A stretch of 64,000 nucleotides of DNA from Okapia johnstoni (Eukaryota; Chordata; Mammalia; Artiodactyla; Giraffidae). Position numbers and translations under genes: made by a program. The notes below the pieces were generated by a model that worked only from the letters and a program-made list of their open reading frames with translations, did not search any database and had not been told where the DNA came from. How positions within the stretch are numbered: position 1 is the first letter of the stretch; each line of letters begins with the position of its first letter. The stretch is taken from NCBI GenBank assembly GCA_024291935.2, contig CM044306.1:7155001-7219000 (forward strand). The letters run 5' to 3'. Shown one piece after another: positions 30,919 to 41,378 of this stretch.

Positions 30919-31139
30919 TTGCTGAGCTGCAGGGAAAAATAACTGCTGATGGGCATATGTTTTTGCCTCTTAGTGACTCTATTTACCTCCTGTGGGGAAC
31001 TTGGGCTTCTCTAAACTTAAAACGGGAAGTTGATGTCGTCCTCCAAGTCCACTGTCCTAGGAATTCAGTTCCAGCCCACGGACACGCATGTGATGTGCTC
31101 CGGGCTCGGGCTATGGGTTCCCCAAGTGGAGGCATTCAC

Positions 31140-31230
31140 TGAGACTAGTCTTAACTACGCACTTGAAATGGTGCATTTTAGTATATGTAAACTATACCTC
31201 CATAATGTTAAATTAAAAAAAATAGAATAG
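31140..31230 (+). mobile_element. Old L1 3'-tail fragment
   Basis: Reads CACTTGAAATGGTGCATTTTAGTATATGTAAACTATACCTCCATAA, like the tail of old L1 elements. Confidence 0.5.
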
Positions 31231-31249
31231 CAACAAAATAATTAAAGGA

Positions 31250-32000
31250 GCACTGGGTTGTAACCCTAAGTATAAAACAAACTTCCATGAGTTCATGCTG
31301 TTATAAATAAATCTCTGGATAAATAAATAAATGAGGGAGAATAGACAAATTTCCCACTCAGAGGAATTCTAAACAGTTTGGCACATTCTCCCAGATGGAG
31401 AATGGCTTCCCACTCCGTACGTGTGCCGGGTGCCGAGTGACTTCCTTCCAAAGGGAGCAGAAGAGTAACTTGACAGTGTACAGTGATGAAAACAAGCCCA
31501 GCCAGGTGATCAAGGTCAACATCAACAGTGATAAGTCATGTCGGGCAGTAAGTACCATTGATATGATGTGGTCTTCCTACCCACAGCCCCACTCTAATTA
31601 TGATTAAAACTTTAGACAAATCCCAGTGGAGACACAGTCTACACAGCGCCTGACCAGAACCCCTTGAAACTCTCAAGGTCGTCAAACAGAAGCAGGGAAA
31701 GTCTGAAAAATCGTCACAGCCAAGAGAAATCCATGGAGACATGATAACTAAATGTCCTGTGTATTCTGGATGTGTTCCTGAGAGAGAAAAAGGATGTTAG
31801 GGGGAAACAGGAAATTCAAATAAATTATGGAATATAGTTAATAAGAATGTATCAGTATTGGCTCCTTCAATGTGACAAATGTACCATAGTCATGATATGA
31901 GCAAAAGGGCAAATTGGGAGGGAGGTATAGGGGAATGCTGAGTGATCTTTGCAACTTTTCTGTAAATTTATAAGTATTTTAAAATTAAAAGTTCATGAAA
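31250..32000 (+). mobile_element. Old L1 (L1ME-like) 3' UTR
   Basis: Contains AGACAAATCCCAGTGGAGAC, GACATGATAACTAAATGTCC, AAAAAGGATGTTAG and the ending TTTGCAACTTTTCTGTAAAT, the usual order in old L1ME-type 3' ends. The subfamily is from memory. Confidence 0.6.
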
Positions 32001-32340
32001 CAGGTTTCCCTTGTGGCTCAGTGGTAAAGAATCCGCTGCCAGTATAGGAGACACGGGTTTGATCCCTGATCCAGGAAGATCCCACATACCACGGAGCAAC
32101 TCAGTTCCTGCGCCACAACTATTGAGCCTGTGCTCCGGAGCTCAGGAGCTGCGATGACTGAGCCCACGTGCCACAACTACTGAAGCCTGAGCCCCCTAGA
32201 GCCTGTGCTCTGCAACAAGAGAAGCCTGTGCACTGCAACTAGAGAGTAGCCCCTGCTCATTGCAACTAGAGAGAAGCCCGAGCAGCAATGAAGACTCAGC
32301 ACAGCCAAAAATAAATAAATAAAATTATTTTTTAAAAAGT
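32001..32340 (+). mobile_element. Full-length CHR-2-type SINE
   Basis: Head GGTTTCCCTTGTGGCTCAGTGG, then many ACAACTA/GAAGCC modules, ending CACAGCCAAAAATAAATAAATAAA. Confidence 0.85.
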
Positions 32341-32530
32341 CATTAAAAAAAAAGCTGAGGCAATGATTCCTACACCCAGGCCTGCAGACCTCCTGCTGAT
32401 GAGAGGCCAAAATGGGAGGAATACTTGGATGGAGACGGTTGATCCACATAGAGGTGGAGATTAGCCTTTCTTATTCCTCCAGGGCCTTTCTCAAAGCCTA
32501 ATGTAGTCTCAGACATCTTTCCAGAGTAAT

Positions 32531-32659
32531 GTTTTTATTTTTATATGTTTATTTTTCTATGTTTTGGCCTGTGGGATCGTAGTTCCTGACCAGGGATTGA
32601 ACCCGTGCACCCTGCAGGGGAAGTGTGGAGTCTTAACCACTAGACCACTAGGGAAGTCC
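32531..32659 (-). mobile_element. CHR SINE, reverse, with target-site duplication
   Basis: Reads TTTTGGCCTGTGGGATCG, GTCTTAACCACTAGACCAC, GGGAAGTCC. CCAGAGTAATG flanks it on both sides (about 32520 and 32660). Confidence 0.85.
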
Positions 32660-33070
32660 CCAGAGTAATGCTTTTCAATGCACAAAATAAAATGCACAGG
32701 GTTGCATGGCAACCAATTACACTGAAACACAGGTACAAAATACAAATTTGTGATAAAGTTAGTTATATCTGTGTTTCTTTTTTTTTTATATCTGTGTTTC
32801 TTTAACACAAGAACAAATAACAAAATCTGACAGAGGCCTAAGAATTACTGTGTTTTTGAGACAGTGATGAATGTAAGCAAATTTCAAGTTCTCTGTCACT
32901 TCTGTAATGTGCTACGAAAAATCTGTCATTTTTATCGGTGACAAGTCACAGCTATTGCTAATATCATTGTGATGTGTTTTCTCCATTTGTAATAGAAAGA
33001 AATGCTAGATTACCATTAGAGGACATTGAAAATAAATAAAGAGAATTTCCACCTCCTCAAGACCCTGGGT

Positions 33071-33348
33071 GGAGAAGACAATGGCACCCCACTCCAGTAC
33101 TCTTGCCTGGAAAATCCCATGGACGAAGCCTGGTAGGCTGCAGTCCATGGGGTCTCGAAGAGTCGGACATGACTGAGCGACTTCCCTTTCACTTTTCACT
33201 TTCATGCATTGGAGAAGGAAATGGCAACCCACTCCAGTGTTCTTGCCTGGAGAATCCCAGGGACAGGGGACCCTGGTGGGCTGCCGTCTATGGGGTCGCA
33301 CAGAGTCGGACATGACTGAAGCGACTTAGCAGCAGCAGCAGCAGCAGC
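33071..33348 (+). mobile_element. Bov-A2 SINE with target-site duplication
   Basis: A Bov-A2 dimer ending in AGC repeats. AAGACCCTGGGT occurs at 33059-33070 and again at 33349-33360, an exact 12-base duplication. Confidence 0.95.
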
Positions 33349-33380
33349 AAGACCCTGGGTTAAACTGTCTAATTTAGGGG

Positions 33381-33500
33381 GAATTCCCTGGTGGTCCTGT
33401 GGTTAAGATTTGGTGCTTTCACTGCTGTAGCTCTGATTTAATCCCTGAGTGGCGAACTGAGATCCCACAAGCCATGAGGCTCAGTCAAAAAACAAAAAAT
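33381..33500 (+). mobile_element. CHR SINE
   Basis: Head GAATTCCCTGGTGGTCCTGTGG and tail AAAAAACAAAAAA. Confidence 0.8.
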
Positions 33501-33509
33501 CTAGAGCAG

Positions 33510-33815
33510 AAAAAGAGTCACAGGTATAGAGAACAAACTTACGGTTACTGGGGTGGAAGGAGGTGGGACAAATTGGGAGACTGGGATTCACTGTGTACAA
33601 TGTAAAGGGTATACACTACTATGCATAACATGAGAACCTACTGTATAGCACAGGGAACTCTACTCAGTGCCCTACGGTGACCTAAATGGGAAGGAAATCC
33701 AAAAAAGAGGGGCTATATGTATATGTATAACTGATTGATTTTGCTATACAGCAGAAACTTAATATAGCATTGGAAAGCAGCTATACTCCAATAAAAATAT
33801 AAAATCTGATTTAAA
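33510..33815 (+). mobile_element. Artiodactyl L1 3' end
   Basis: Contains GGGACAAATTGGGAGACTGG, TGTATAGCACAGGGAACTC, CCTAAATGGGAAGGAAATCC and TATACTCCAATAAAAATA, the artiodactyl L1 3' UTR and poly(A) signal. Confidence 0.8.
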
Positions 33816-34435
33816 AATATGCTGTGCAGAGCCTCCTGGAAGGAGAGAAGAAAACTAAGATCTATTAAATATTAAAAGAGGGGTGGATCCACTCCTGAGG
33901 AATTTGCGGGAAGTGGGTGGGGGTGAAGTCATGGAGGCTTTCATGGAGGAAGTGTCATTTGCATTGGGCTTTCACAGACTGCTAGGGCTCAGAGGCGTGC
34001 ATAAACTAGGGTGGGAAAAGACCTTCTGGGCAGAGCAGCAGGGTGAACCAGCCTGGGTGTGCCTGGTTTGGCAGAGAGGCATGTAATGAGTTCCATAAGT
34101 AGTTTCCACAAGGAGCACTTGATCTTGATTGTCCCTTGTCTGCCAAGATGAGGGATGGTTCAGAGGCTCAGACATCAGAGGCTTGGCAGCCAGGCTGCCT
34201 GGGCTTGCTGAAACCACAGACCTGCTTGGCTCTGGAAGGGAGAGGAGGTGCCACTCAGGTTTGGGGCTACATACAGGGGACAAGTTCCGCCCTCCAATCC
34301 CCACCTCACAGCCTGTTCAGGAAGGTGTACTCCTCCAGGGATGCCTGGAGATGTGATTTGTCAGGGTGGTGGCATTTTGATATCTCATTTCCATTATGGA
34401 AGCTTTTAAAGTTGCCCAATATATTCATTATTCTT

Positions 34436-34659
34436 TTTTTGGCTGTGCTGGTTGCTGTGTAGGCTTTTCTCTAGTTGCAGCAAGCGGGGGCTACTCTCTT
34501 GTTGTGGAGCACGGGCTCCAGAGTTCGTGGGCTTCAGTAGTTGTGGCACTCGGGCTTAATTGCCCTGTGGTAAGTGGGATCTTCCCGGATCAGGGATCAA
34601 ACTCGTGTCTTCTGCATTGGCAGCTGGATTCTTTACCACTGAGCCACCACGGAAGGTCT
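34436..34659 (-). mobile_element. CHR-2-type SINE, reverse, with target-site duplication
   Basis: Reads TTTTTGGCTGTGCTGG and ends TTTACCACTGAGCCACCACGG. The 15-base ATATTCATTATTCTT flanks it (34421-34435 and 34660-34674). Confidence 0.92.
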
Positions 34660-35297
34660 ATATTCATTATTCTTAAAATGAATTGGCTCTTAAGTAACTG
34701 ACACTCTGCTCACGGCTGCATCTCACTCTGTCCTCCCCAGGACTCCCATGAAGGAGGGGAAATGGAATTCCAACAGGTTGCATATCTTGCCAGAGGTCAC
34801 ACACCTAGTCTTGCAGAGGAGACAGAACTTAAACCCAGAACGTGCACCCTGAAAATAATCCTAAACCTCATAAATGGCCCTGTCTGGCTGCAGTATTGCT
34901 TAAAAAAAAAAAAAAAAGTCAAACAGAAACAAAAACAAACTGCAAAAGCAGTCGAACAAACAATAGTACTTAGCAAGCCAAGCTTAGCTTTGCTTGAATC
35001 TCTGGAAAAAGGAAATGGGAACCAAGCCATATCCCACAATAGCACTTTTTCTTTATGCTATTGAGGTACTTTACAACATATGTATTTATTTCAAAATGAT
35101 ATATTTAGAGTATCTGAAAAATAAACAATTTAGTGAGGCATATAATAAAAGCTGCACTCCTGTATCCCACCTTTTTCAGATTCTTGCTCCCATGGACAAC
35201 TAGGTTCAACCCTTCTGTCTCTTCTAGCACTTACCTCCATATCCCTAAAGCACACAGGTGTGAGCTTGACATCTGGATGTTTGTGCTCATATTTCTG

Positions 35298-35684
35298 GAG
35301 ATTTTGATTCTTTTTTTTTCTTTTTTGATATCCAAAATGTGTTTATTGGGATGGTTCCCCATTTGTTCTGATACAGGGTACTTTTAGTGCTGCTTCTGTC
35401 TGAAGGAGCATCCTTCTGGAAGCCTTGCTTTTCCTCCTGTAGACTGTCAGAGGACAGTAGAGCAACCAGCACACAAAACTACTGTTTGTGTGTGGCTAAA
35501 GTCGTTGGTGATTTTATAGCATCCTGGGCGTCTCACATCCATGAAATAGGAATTGGGGCTCTGCATGAGGTGCTTCTTCTTGTGTTCCCTCTTCTCCCCT
35601 TCTGGAGAGGGACGAAGGAGATCCTTTGCGAGAGGCATGTTCTCTTGGCAAGGTTGTCACTGTCAGGAAGTGAGATTTTGATTC
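35298..35684 (-). pseudogene. RPS27: RPS27 processed pseudogene
   Basis: A retrocopy of ribosomal protein S27 (eS27) mRNA on the minus strand. It starts at ATG 35638 ([20 protein letters not shown]) and reaches an in-register TAA at 35384-35386, exactly 85 codons, the RPS27 length. It has no introns and has an internal stop (TGA, 35447-35449) after CSTVL, in place of a Cys codon. Several Cys and Lys positions also differ from eS27. It ends in an A-rich tail after AATAAACACATTTTGG. GAGATTTTGATTC flanks it at 35298-35310 and 35672-35684, a 13-base target-site duplication typical of L1-mediated retroposition. Confidence 0.93.
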
Positions 35685-36420
35685 CTTGTCACTTCTCCTT
35701 TATGTTGAATTCCCCATTGCTTGGATCCCGAAGCTCCCCTTCCCTTCATTGATTTATTTATTTATTTTTGAAAATTACATCCTCTGGGAGTTTCCTGGTA
35801 ATGGATGCGGAAGTGTCTGCAAATGTCTTTGTTCAGGCTTTGCCCATGATTGACAGTTTGGCTGGGTATCGAATTCTGAATAGAAATCCTTTCCTCTCTC
35901 AGTCTCAAAGACCTGGCTCCATTGTCTTCTAGTTTCCAGCCCCATGTTATTTGAAGCCACATTTCCTGGTCACCACGCTGCTCCTTTCCGTTCCTCTCTC
36001 CACAGGCAGGATAGCCTCTGATTCTCTTTACCCCTCTCCTCTGGCCTCCAATCCACCAGCCCCAGAGGCCCCTATCTTTTAAAATCTCTCCCGCCCTACC
36101 CTTCTCTTGTTCTGTTCCTATGCCCACCCTCCTGATTCTTCCTCACAGATGCCCAGAAACTGTGAGGAGTGGAGCAGAGGTGCTGGAAACTCTCCTAGGC
36201 TCATCAGATGTGTCCCCTTTACAAATGTTATGCCCCAGAGTCCATGTTTCTTTCTCCCTCTGCACCAAGGCATTTTTCCCGGTAAGGAGGTGGAGAGTGG
36301 TAGAATCAGCAGGGCTGAGAGAATTTAATCTGAAGCAACTGTCCAGGAGAGTTAATTCTTGCCCTCACACTGACATGGGAAGCACTGCTCCATAGCACTC
36401 TATGGAGTTCATAAAAATAT

Positions 36421-36560
36421 GAACTTCCCTGGTGGTCCAGTGGTTAAGACTCTGAGCTCACAATGCAGGGAAGTGGATTCAACCCCTGGCCAGGGAACTA
36501 GGATCCCTCATGCCACATGGCATGGCACTCCCCGCCACCCCCCACCCCGCCCAAAAAAGG
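36421..36560 (+). mobile_element. CHR SINE
   Basis: Head AACTTCCCTGGTGGTCCAGTGG through CAGGGAACTAGGATCCC and an A-rich end. Confidence 0.85.
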
Positions 36561-37190
36561 CAGCAGTGTCATGCAAACAAAAGTTAATGGTCACAATGTA
36601 GAACATTCCCACAGGACAATGTGGAAAGGACCAACAACCTAATAAAAAAGGTAAATACATAGATTAAATGACCCAAGACACTTTGCACTATGGAAGCAGA
36701 GAAGGGGCTGTTGTTCCTCTCTCTGTCCCTTTTTCTGTGGGCTTGGCTAGCTGGACATTTGTGTAGGGGCTCTGGGATCAGGCGGGATGGTTAGAATCTG
36801 TCCGCTGGCGTAGCCAGCAATAATGGCTACTGGCCAGCCCAATCCTGTATCTACCCTGCCGGGGCTTTCAACTCCTGCTGTTAAACCAGCTGTCATACTG
36901 TCACACTGACTGTCTAGGGTTAGAACCTTCTTACCCTGTTTGGGGACCTCCCAACCTTGGGAATCCTTCTGGAAGCTCCTTGCCCAGGTTGCACCAATCA
37001 GAAGCCTGGCCCCGCCCTTGATCAGAGAGCCATGTGGCTGACAAGTGAGGCCACAAGATGGAGTCTGCAACCTCAGTAGCATCAGGGACCAGTGACAATG
37101 TGGGGAGGGAAGTCTATCTTACAGAAATATAAAAATACTTTGTAATTTTTGGAGTGTGTGTTTTGCATGTTATCCTTTTCTAAAACAGCT

Positions 37191-37196
37191 TTTATT
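37191..37196 (-). terminator. TRIM65: Possible TRIM65 poly(A) signal
   Basis: AATAAA on the minus strand, 1.2 kb past the remnant of the last TRIM65 exon. Human TRIM65 has a long 3' UTR, so this could be its end, but no transcript evidence is available here. Confidence 0.3.
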
Positions 37197-37694
37197 GTCA
37201 AATACTTACACACAAGTATATAAAACATGCATGTCCAGTGTAAAAAATTAGAAAGCAGACACCCTTGGGACCACTACCCTGATCAAGAAGTACTTTCGTG
37301 TACAAAATTACTGCTCCCCAATGACCCAGCACCCTCACCTCCAGAAACACAAGATAAAACATGTACAAGGACCTGCAGGGAAACATGTTCTGAATAGAAA
37401 AATCCAAAATAAAAGGAGCGGGAGCTGTGCTGGCACCTACACTTGATGCCCACGCTCTGGGTAGGGATGAGGTGACAATGAAGGCAGCCGAGGCTCTGCT
37501 GTGACGACTGGCTGGTGGCATGGGGGGCAGGAGTCAGCTGGCCTGACTCAAAGTTTCTTCCTTTCGGTCCCTTGTGTAAAAATAAAATCAAGTCTCCGTT
37601 GTGTCTCTGTTGAGTGATCCCTCTTTAGGGAACGTAGCCCATGTACAGGGCAATAAATATGGCCAAAATTTCCAGCTCAAAAATCATCATCTCA

Positions 37695-37812
37695 AGACTT
37701 CCCTGGCCCAGTGGTTAAGACTCCAACTTTCCACTGCAGGGGGCAGGGTTTGATCCCTGGTTGGGGGACTAAGATCCTACATGCTGAAGGGTGTGCTCTC
37801 CCCCCCAAAAGT
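37695..37812 (+). mobile_element. CHR SINE in the TRIM65 3' region
   Basis: Head GACTTCCCTGGCCCAGTGG, then CACTGCAGGGGGCAGGG and an A/C-rich end. Confidence 0.8.
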
Positions 37813-38420
37813 CATCATGGCCATATTTTTAGAGCCCCTAAATAAAACATTTTGAAGTCCAATAATGGGTAAACAAATTCTGATTAAAATTTGTCTTTGT
37901 CATTAGAATGACCATTTATGTTGCGGTCATTCAGGGAGAAAATTTGAACAATGTGGAAAATGCTTATGTTAAATAAAAGATGCAGAAAAACACAATTGTT
38001 TATAGAATATGAGCACAGGATGTACAAAGTAAAAGAGAAGATGAAAATATACCAAAATGTGAAGGAAAATAGAAATGAGGAAGGAGAAGGTAAAAATCAA
38101 CCTTCTCAAGGTTGCCTCTAGGAATCCTCTGTTCCTAGGTCTACAGTGTCTTGGTAGGAGGTAAACTGGTGTTGCCCCGTGAGTGACTCTGTCCTGCTGT
38201 GGTGTGTCCTGCACTGCACGCATGCTCCTGCAGGACCTGGGCACCGCGCTGGTCTCTGAGGCCCAGGCTGTATTAGAACTGGGCTCCCATCTTCCTCCTC
38301 GAGCCCTGCCCCCTTCAGAGAGGGGGGAAAGATGAACTCCAGTTTGGAGGCTTCCTCCCGCCTCTCTCCAAGTGGCCCAGCCAGCTCCTGAGTCGGTCTT
38401 CCAGTCAACAACTGGTCCCA

Positions 38421-38627
38421 TTAGAGCTGTGGCCTCAGGTCCCCAGGGGAGCAGCTGGGGCAGTTCTGGCAGTAGTGCTGCCCGGCCTGGAAGCTCTGGG
38501 CGCACTGCACCTGCCAGAGCTCGAAGCTGCCGGGCCCGTCTGGGCCCCGGGGCTTTAGAAGGTGCTTTACCCGCTGGTCCTGCTGAGACAGGTAGAGGTG
38601 GCGGTTGGCGCTGACAGGGTCGAACAG
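38421..38627 (-). pseudogene. TRIM65: Remnant of TRIM65 last exon (start of PRY-SPRY), disrupted
   Basis: From CTG at 38627 the minus strand encodes 52 residues clearly homologous to the PRY-SPRY start of TRIM65 (LFDPVSANRHLYLSQQDQ ... SFELWQVQCAQSFQAGQHY, ending 38472). The expected codons just before it (human NYRNL) are missing, and the likely acceptor AG at 38628-38629 joins exon 5 (phase 1) in the wrong frame. After QHY the similarity stops; the conserved frame runs 16 more unrelated codons to TAA at 38421-38423. About 120 further SPRY residues present in human TRIM65 are not found downstream. The spliced frame would instead run open to 37969 as a long unrelated tail. Confidence 0.75.
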
Positions 38628-38656
38628 CTACGCGCGGGGGGGTGGAGGGGGCAAGG

Positions 38657-38818
38657 CAAGCCCTAGGGAGGGGCGTGAACAGGTTTCCTGGACAGAATAG
38701 TCACAGCAGATGCCTCCGTGCACCCAGAATCTCCTTAAACACTACACTCGCTGCATGTGTAAGAGGTGTGCACAACAAGCCCTAGGGAGGGGCGTGAACA
38801 GGTTTCCTGGACAGAATA
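38657..38818. repeat. 43-bp direct repeat in TRIM65 intron 5
   Basis: CAAGCCCTAGGGAGGGGCG... to ...TGGACAGAATA occurs at 38657-38699 and again, identical, at 38776-38818. A CA-rich stretch follows at 38820-38935. Confidence 0.9.
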
Positions 38819-38948
38819 CATGCATATAGGGACACACACGTGCTCACAGTGCACACATGAACATACACGTACCTGCATGTATGTACAATGCACTCACACA
38901 CACAAGCTCACACAGGTGCAGACACACGTGTGCTCTAGGCCTTCTTAC

Positions 38949-41378
38949 TCTGCCACAGTCTCCTCCTCAGTGGACACACCGGGCTCACGACTGGTGCCAG
39001 GGGACCTGGGGACTCTACAGGGCAAAGCAGGGTCTTAGGGGAGTCATCAAGAGGAGCGCTCATAGGGGGCCAGGCCACTGACTCCATTCCCACCCCCAGT
39101 GGGAGGGACAGCAGGGCCCAAAGGGGCAGGCAGAGGTCTGGGATCGGCCTTACCCACAGAGCCCGAGTCAGCAGCCTCGGCTGGTACTCCGGGGTGGCCC
39201 TCCTCTTCCAGGAGGAGGGCACACAGCTGGCTCAGTGACTCCTTCAGGCCACCCAGCTGCTGATCTTCGTCCCACTGTGGGAAAGTCAGTGGCCTGAGAG
39301 GGCCTGGGGGCACCAGTTGCTGTGATTCCTGTGTGCAGGGGACAGCTGCAGTAAGCCCAGCCACGAGGGGCAGGAGCACTGGCCTCCAGGCCTGCCTCCC
39401 CGAGGCCTGGTACCTGGAGGAAGGTCTGGTCATCCAGATGCTCCAGGAGATGGCGAATCCTGCGATCACAGAGAGACACGGCCTCCAGGTGGCCCTGCAG
39501 GCGCTGTTTCTCCTCCCGGGCCTGCTCCAGGGCCTGGGTCTTGGCCACGTCGATGTCCCTCAGAGCCCAGGCACGCCGCATCTCCAGGGCCTGCAGCAGG
39601 CGGCTGAACTTGCCAGAGACCACGGAGGTCAGGGTGCAGGCTGAGTTCTGGGTGGGCACAGGAGGAGCTGAGGACAGCCAGGGCCCTGGGCTGCCCACTG
39701 GGCTGAGGGGTGGGGAGCCAAGGTCTCTCCGCCCCCCGCCCCCCGGCCCTTCATTTTCTGCTGCCAGGAGACATTTTCAAGGTAGCTCACGCCTACTGCC
39801 CAGTGTCCCAGGGGCCGGCTGGTGGCCACCTGAAGGACCCAGCACGAGGACATGGTGGGGGGTAGTGGGGGGGCAGCCCTGGTACCTGGATCTGGCTGCT
39901 TCGCTGCTGCAGCTCCTGTAGCTGCCTCTCAGCCTGGGAGGCCTGCTGCTGGGTGACCTCCAGCGTGGCTCTCAGCTGAGCCTGTGGGGCCCACCGGGGG
40001 ACGAGTGACAAGAAGGGGCCAGGACTGGCTGTGAAGTTCCCCCTCAGCCAGTCAGCAAGCACCTGCAGATGCTCAGACTCCCCTTCTTGTGCCACCCGGG
40101 TGAGGCCCATACACAGGGCATCAGCCTCGGTTCTGAGCCCTAGGGGAACTGGGTCAGGGTCCCAGGGAGGCCTGGACAAAGCCCCTGCCCCACCAGGAGC
40201 AGATTGGTGCCCGGGTGGTACAGAAACCTCAGGCTGAACACGAGCAACACAGCTATACTCTCAGGACTGCAGGACGGCACCCCAGCTAGGATTTGGGGCC
40301 CTGCACCCGGTCAAGAGCCTGTCTTGCTTCTGCTCGTCCCGGTGACACCCTGAAGTGAGGGGCCCATGTTATCCCCGCTTCACAGAAGAGGAAGCAGGTC
40401 AGGGAATTTCATAACTTAGCCAGGTCACTGCATCTTCCCAAGTGCAATGCTCGTGCCTCAGTCCAGGCTGCAGAGCCTCCAGCACAGCATAACATGCTGG
40501 AGGCAGGAGGGGCAGGGCAGAGTTTGCTGGTTCACCCTGACTCTCCCCCAAGGGCGCAGTCCTGCCCTCACCCCAGCATCACTGCCCCTCCCACTAGCCA
40601 AGTTCTAGCTCCTTCACTGCTTCTGCCGTCCAGCCGTACCACCCATTCCTCCCTGCAAACTTCACACTCCGTGCACTGTCTTCAGCCCCCAAGGCAGTAA
40701 CCTCTTGTCCTGACTCTGCGTCCTCAGCAGCCGCGGGCATTGTCTGTCCTCCAACACTCGGCTCTGGGCTCCTTGAACTCCTCACTCCGTCCCGGCTACT
40801 CACTACTGTATCCTCGCCCTGGACCTGGCACCGGCCCTGACATCTCTATTCCAAGCGTCCGTGTCCTGACCGCCACCTCCTCTCAACCCGGAATCAAAAC
40901 AGGGCCAAGCCCGCGCGGCTGAAGCTGCCCGCCCCCGCCCGGGCGCAGACAGCAGTGCGGGTCCCCGGCGAGTCACCTCGCGCGCCCGGCGCTCGACGTC
41001 CAGCAGCACCCGCTCGTGGAAGCGACACTCGCGCACGGTGCACACGCAGCACACGCAGAGGCCCTCGGCGCGGCAGAAGAGCTCGAGCGGCCGGCCGTGC
41101 CGGGGGCAGCGCGCGCCGGGGCCGGGGCCGGGGCCGGGGCCGGGGCCGGGCGCGGCGCGCAGTTCCTCCACCACGCCGCCCAGAGCCACGTTGCGGCGCA
41201 GCTCGGCGCCGTCCGGGAAGGGCTCCCGGCACTCGGGGCACACCTTCTCGCGGCGGTCCCACCAGTCCCGGATGCAGGCCCCGCAGAAGTTGTGGCCGCA
41301 GGGCAGCGTCACCGGCTCCTTGTAGAGCTCCAGGCAGATGGAGCAGCTCAGCTTGTCCTCCAGCTGCTGCGCGGCCAT
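38949..41378 (-). CDS. TRIM65: TRIM65 E3 ubiquitin ligase, exons 1-5 intact (RING, B-box, coiled coil)
   Basis: Exons are 40977-41378, 39886-39981, 39414-39647, 39154-39328 and 38949-39014, giving 324 codons plus one base. The RING is complete: Cys12, Cys15, Cys27, His29, Cys32, Cys35, Cys47, Cys50 (SCSICLELY, PCGHNFCGACIRDWW, CPECREPFPDG). A GP-repeat linker follows, then a B-box (CPRHGRPLELFCRAEGLCVC) and a coiled coil over exons 2-4 (AQLRATLEVTQQQ onwards). Human TRIM65 (517 residues) ubiquitinates the RNA sensor MDA5 and other targets, using its C-terminal SPRY for binding. Here the SPRY exon is damaged (separate entry), so the protein may be truncated, carry a new tail, or the gene may be decaying. 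Reading past exon 5 into intron 5 gives only four more codons before a stop (38935). The five exons themselves show no stop or frameshift. Confidence 0.88.
41118..41150 (-). repeat. (GGGGCC)5 repeat coding Gly-Pro in TRIM65 exon 1
   Basis: Five exact GGGGCC units run 41118-41147 on the plus strand, followed by GGG. On the coding strand they read GGCCCC and give the GPGPGPGPGPG linker between RING and B-box. Confidence 0.9.

Larger units (their letters stand above)
30268..37185. other. Intergenic interval between TRIM47 and TRIM65
   Basis: The TRIM47 5' UTR and CpG-rich promoter are at 30268 to about 30700. Beyond that the interval is mostly repeats (listed separately) and an RPS27 pseudogene. 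34670-35290 and 35740-36400 hold weak old L1- or MIR-like traces (for example TTTGGCTGGGTATCGAATTC at 35868) and no gene I can support. Confidence 0.6.

Noticed and set aside
37969..38505. Minus-strand 178-codon ORF as a new protein
   Set aside because: It is the out-of-frame reading of the damaged TRIM65 last exon and its 3' region. Kept only as a possible tail in the TRIM65 finding.
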